DNA of 64,000 nt from Vallitaleaceae bacterium 9-2 (lineage in GTDB: Bacteria > Bacillota > Clostridia > Lachnospirales > Vallitaleaceae), in the NCBI GenBank assembly GCA_038396585.1, contig CP121691.1, positions 868,001 through 932,000 on the forward strand. Reading direction: 5' to 3'. A program made the translations under genes and the position numbers. Positions 63,767 through 64,000 of this stretch are shown here, piece after piece. The first letter of the stretch is position 1; each line of letters begins with the position of its first letter. The notes below the pieces were generated by a model. That model did not search any database. It saw only the letters and a program-made list of their open reading frames with translations, and was not told the origin of the DNA.

Positions 63767-64000
63767 ATGCAAAAAAGGACTATACGTATAGGTATTGATG
63801 TAGGGGGAACCTTTACACATGCAGTAGCTATACAACAACCGGAAAATGAAGTGATTGCACATGCAGTTACACCGACAACGCACTTGTCAAAGGCGTCGGT
63901 ATCAGAAGGGATTATTAAAGTTTTTAAGGACATCATTGAACAGACAGGCGCCAGCGATGCAGAGATTAATTTTGTAGCGCATAGTACAACCCAAGCAACG
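63767..64000 (+). CDS. hyuA: Hydantoinase/oxoprolinase subunit A (HyuA-like), 5' part only
   Basis: The first 78 residues are in the window; the gene runs off the end. The opening IRIGIDVGGTFTHAVAI is the phosphate-binding motif of the hydantoinase A/ASKHA family, followed by THLSKASVSEGIIKVF and FVAHSTTQAT, where the family has G/AHSTTxATN. It would open a cyclic amide (hydantoin or 5-oxoproline) using ATP, normally with HyuB. It follows the transporter by 80 bases. Confidence 0.88.
   Translation, partial: MQKRTIRIGIDVGGTFTHAVAIQQPENEVIAHAVTPTTHLSKASVSEGIIKVFKDIIEQTGASDAEINFVAHSTTQAT

Noticed and set aside
1-64000. CRISPR arrays, tRNA, rRNA, prophage or defence genes
   Set aside because: No regularly spaced repeats, tRNA-like cloverleaf or typical phage/defence protein was seen by eye; no search tool was used.

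Overview
The window looks like a chromosomal segment of a low-GC, anaerobic Firmicute of class Clostridia. The evidence is AT-rich intergenic DNA, strong AGGAGG-type ribosome sites, consensus TTGACA/TATAAT promoters, AddAB instead of RecBCD, a bacterial V-type ATPase operon, PTS enzyme I and carbohydrate ABC transporters without their own ATPases. There is no rRNA or tRNA in the window, so the genus cannot be fixed; a Lachnospirales/Vallitaleaceae-like lineage is only a guess.

Layout. 1-9.3 kb: the 3' end of addB overlaps a nine-gene V-type ATPase operon (G/H-C-I-K-F-E-A-B-D). 9.4-12.7 kb: CE7 esterase, beta-phosphoglucomutase and pyruvate kinase. 12.8-16.5 kb: addA, whose last codons were replaced by an IS1202-like insertion sequence (16.43-18.08 kb) with a 27-28 bp target duplication. 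18.1-20.9 kb: a membrane protein gene split by an in-frame TGA, a small Cro/CI regulator, a lipoprotein and a GNAT acetyltransferase. 20.9-29.3 kb: a yhf-type operon (yhfZ, yhfU, yhfT, php/yhfV, yhfY, yhfX, yhfW) followed by ptsI; yhfS is absent. 29.3-31.5 kb: AraC regulator and GH27 alpha-galactosidase. 31.5-35.5 kb: YheO/DauR-type regulator divergent from ridA, nhaC and a PatB/MalY aminotransferase. 35.8-51.8 kb: a glycan-use locus with two permease/binding-protein sets, a YesN/YesM-type two-component system, a sulfatase, a GH110-like beta-helix enzyme, a GH20 hexosaminidase and a sugar isomerase-like protein. 51.8-57.0 kb: a TetR-controlled ABC efflux operon. 57.1-58.9 kb: an SBP3-GGDEF cyclase convergent with and overlapping a PilZ gene. 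59.0-64 kb: a TIM-barrel-like protein of unknown function, an HTH-membrane protein, a ROK-like repressor, a transporter and the start of a hydantoinase A gene.

How it fits together. The clearest new signal is a shared 24-bp operator (half-sites yAATRTACA and TGTAYRTTR, 6 bp apart). It occurs directly after the -10 box of the yhfZ, yhfU and GH20 promoters, with a fourth copy farther down the yhfU leader. This predicts that one regulator, most simply YhfZ, controls both the poorly understood Yhf pathway and the hexosaminidase/ABC transporter operon 24 kb away. With the PRD protein YhfY and the linked enzyme I, this suggests that the Yhf pathway handles an (amino)sugar-derived compound released from complex glycans. 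The GH27, GH110-like, GH20 and sulfatase genes suggest a sulfated, galactose- and HexNAc-containing substrate such as mucin or an algal galactan.
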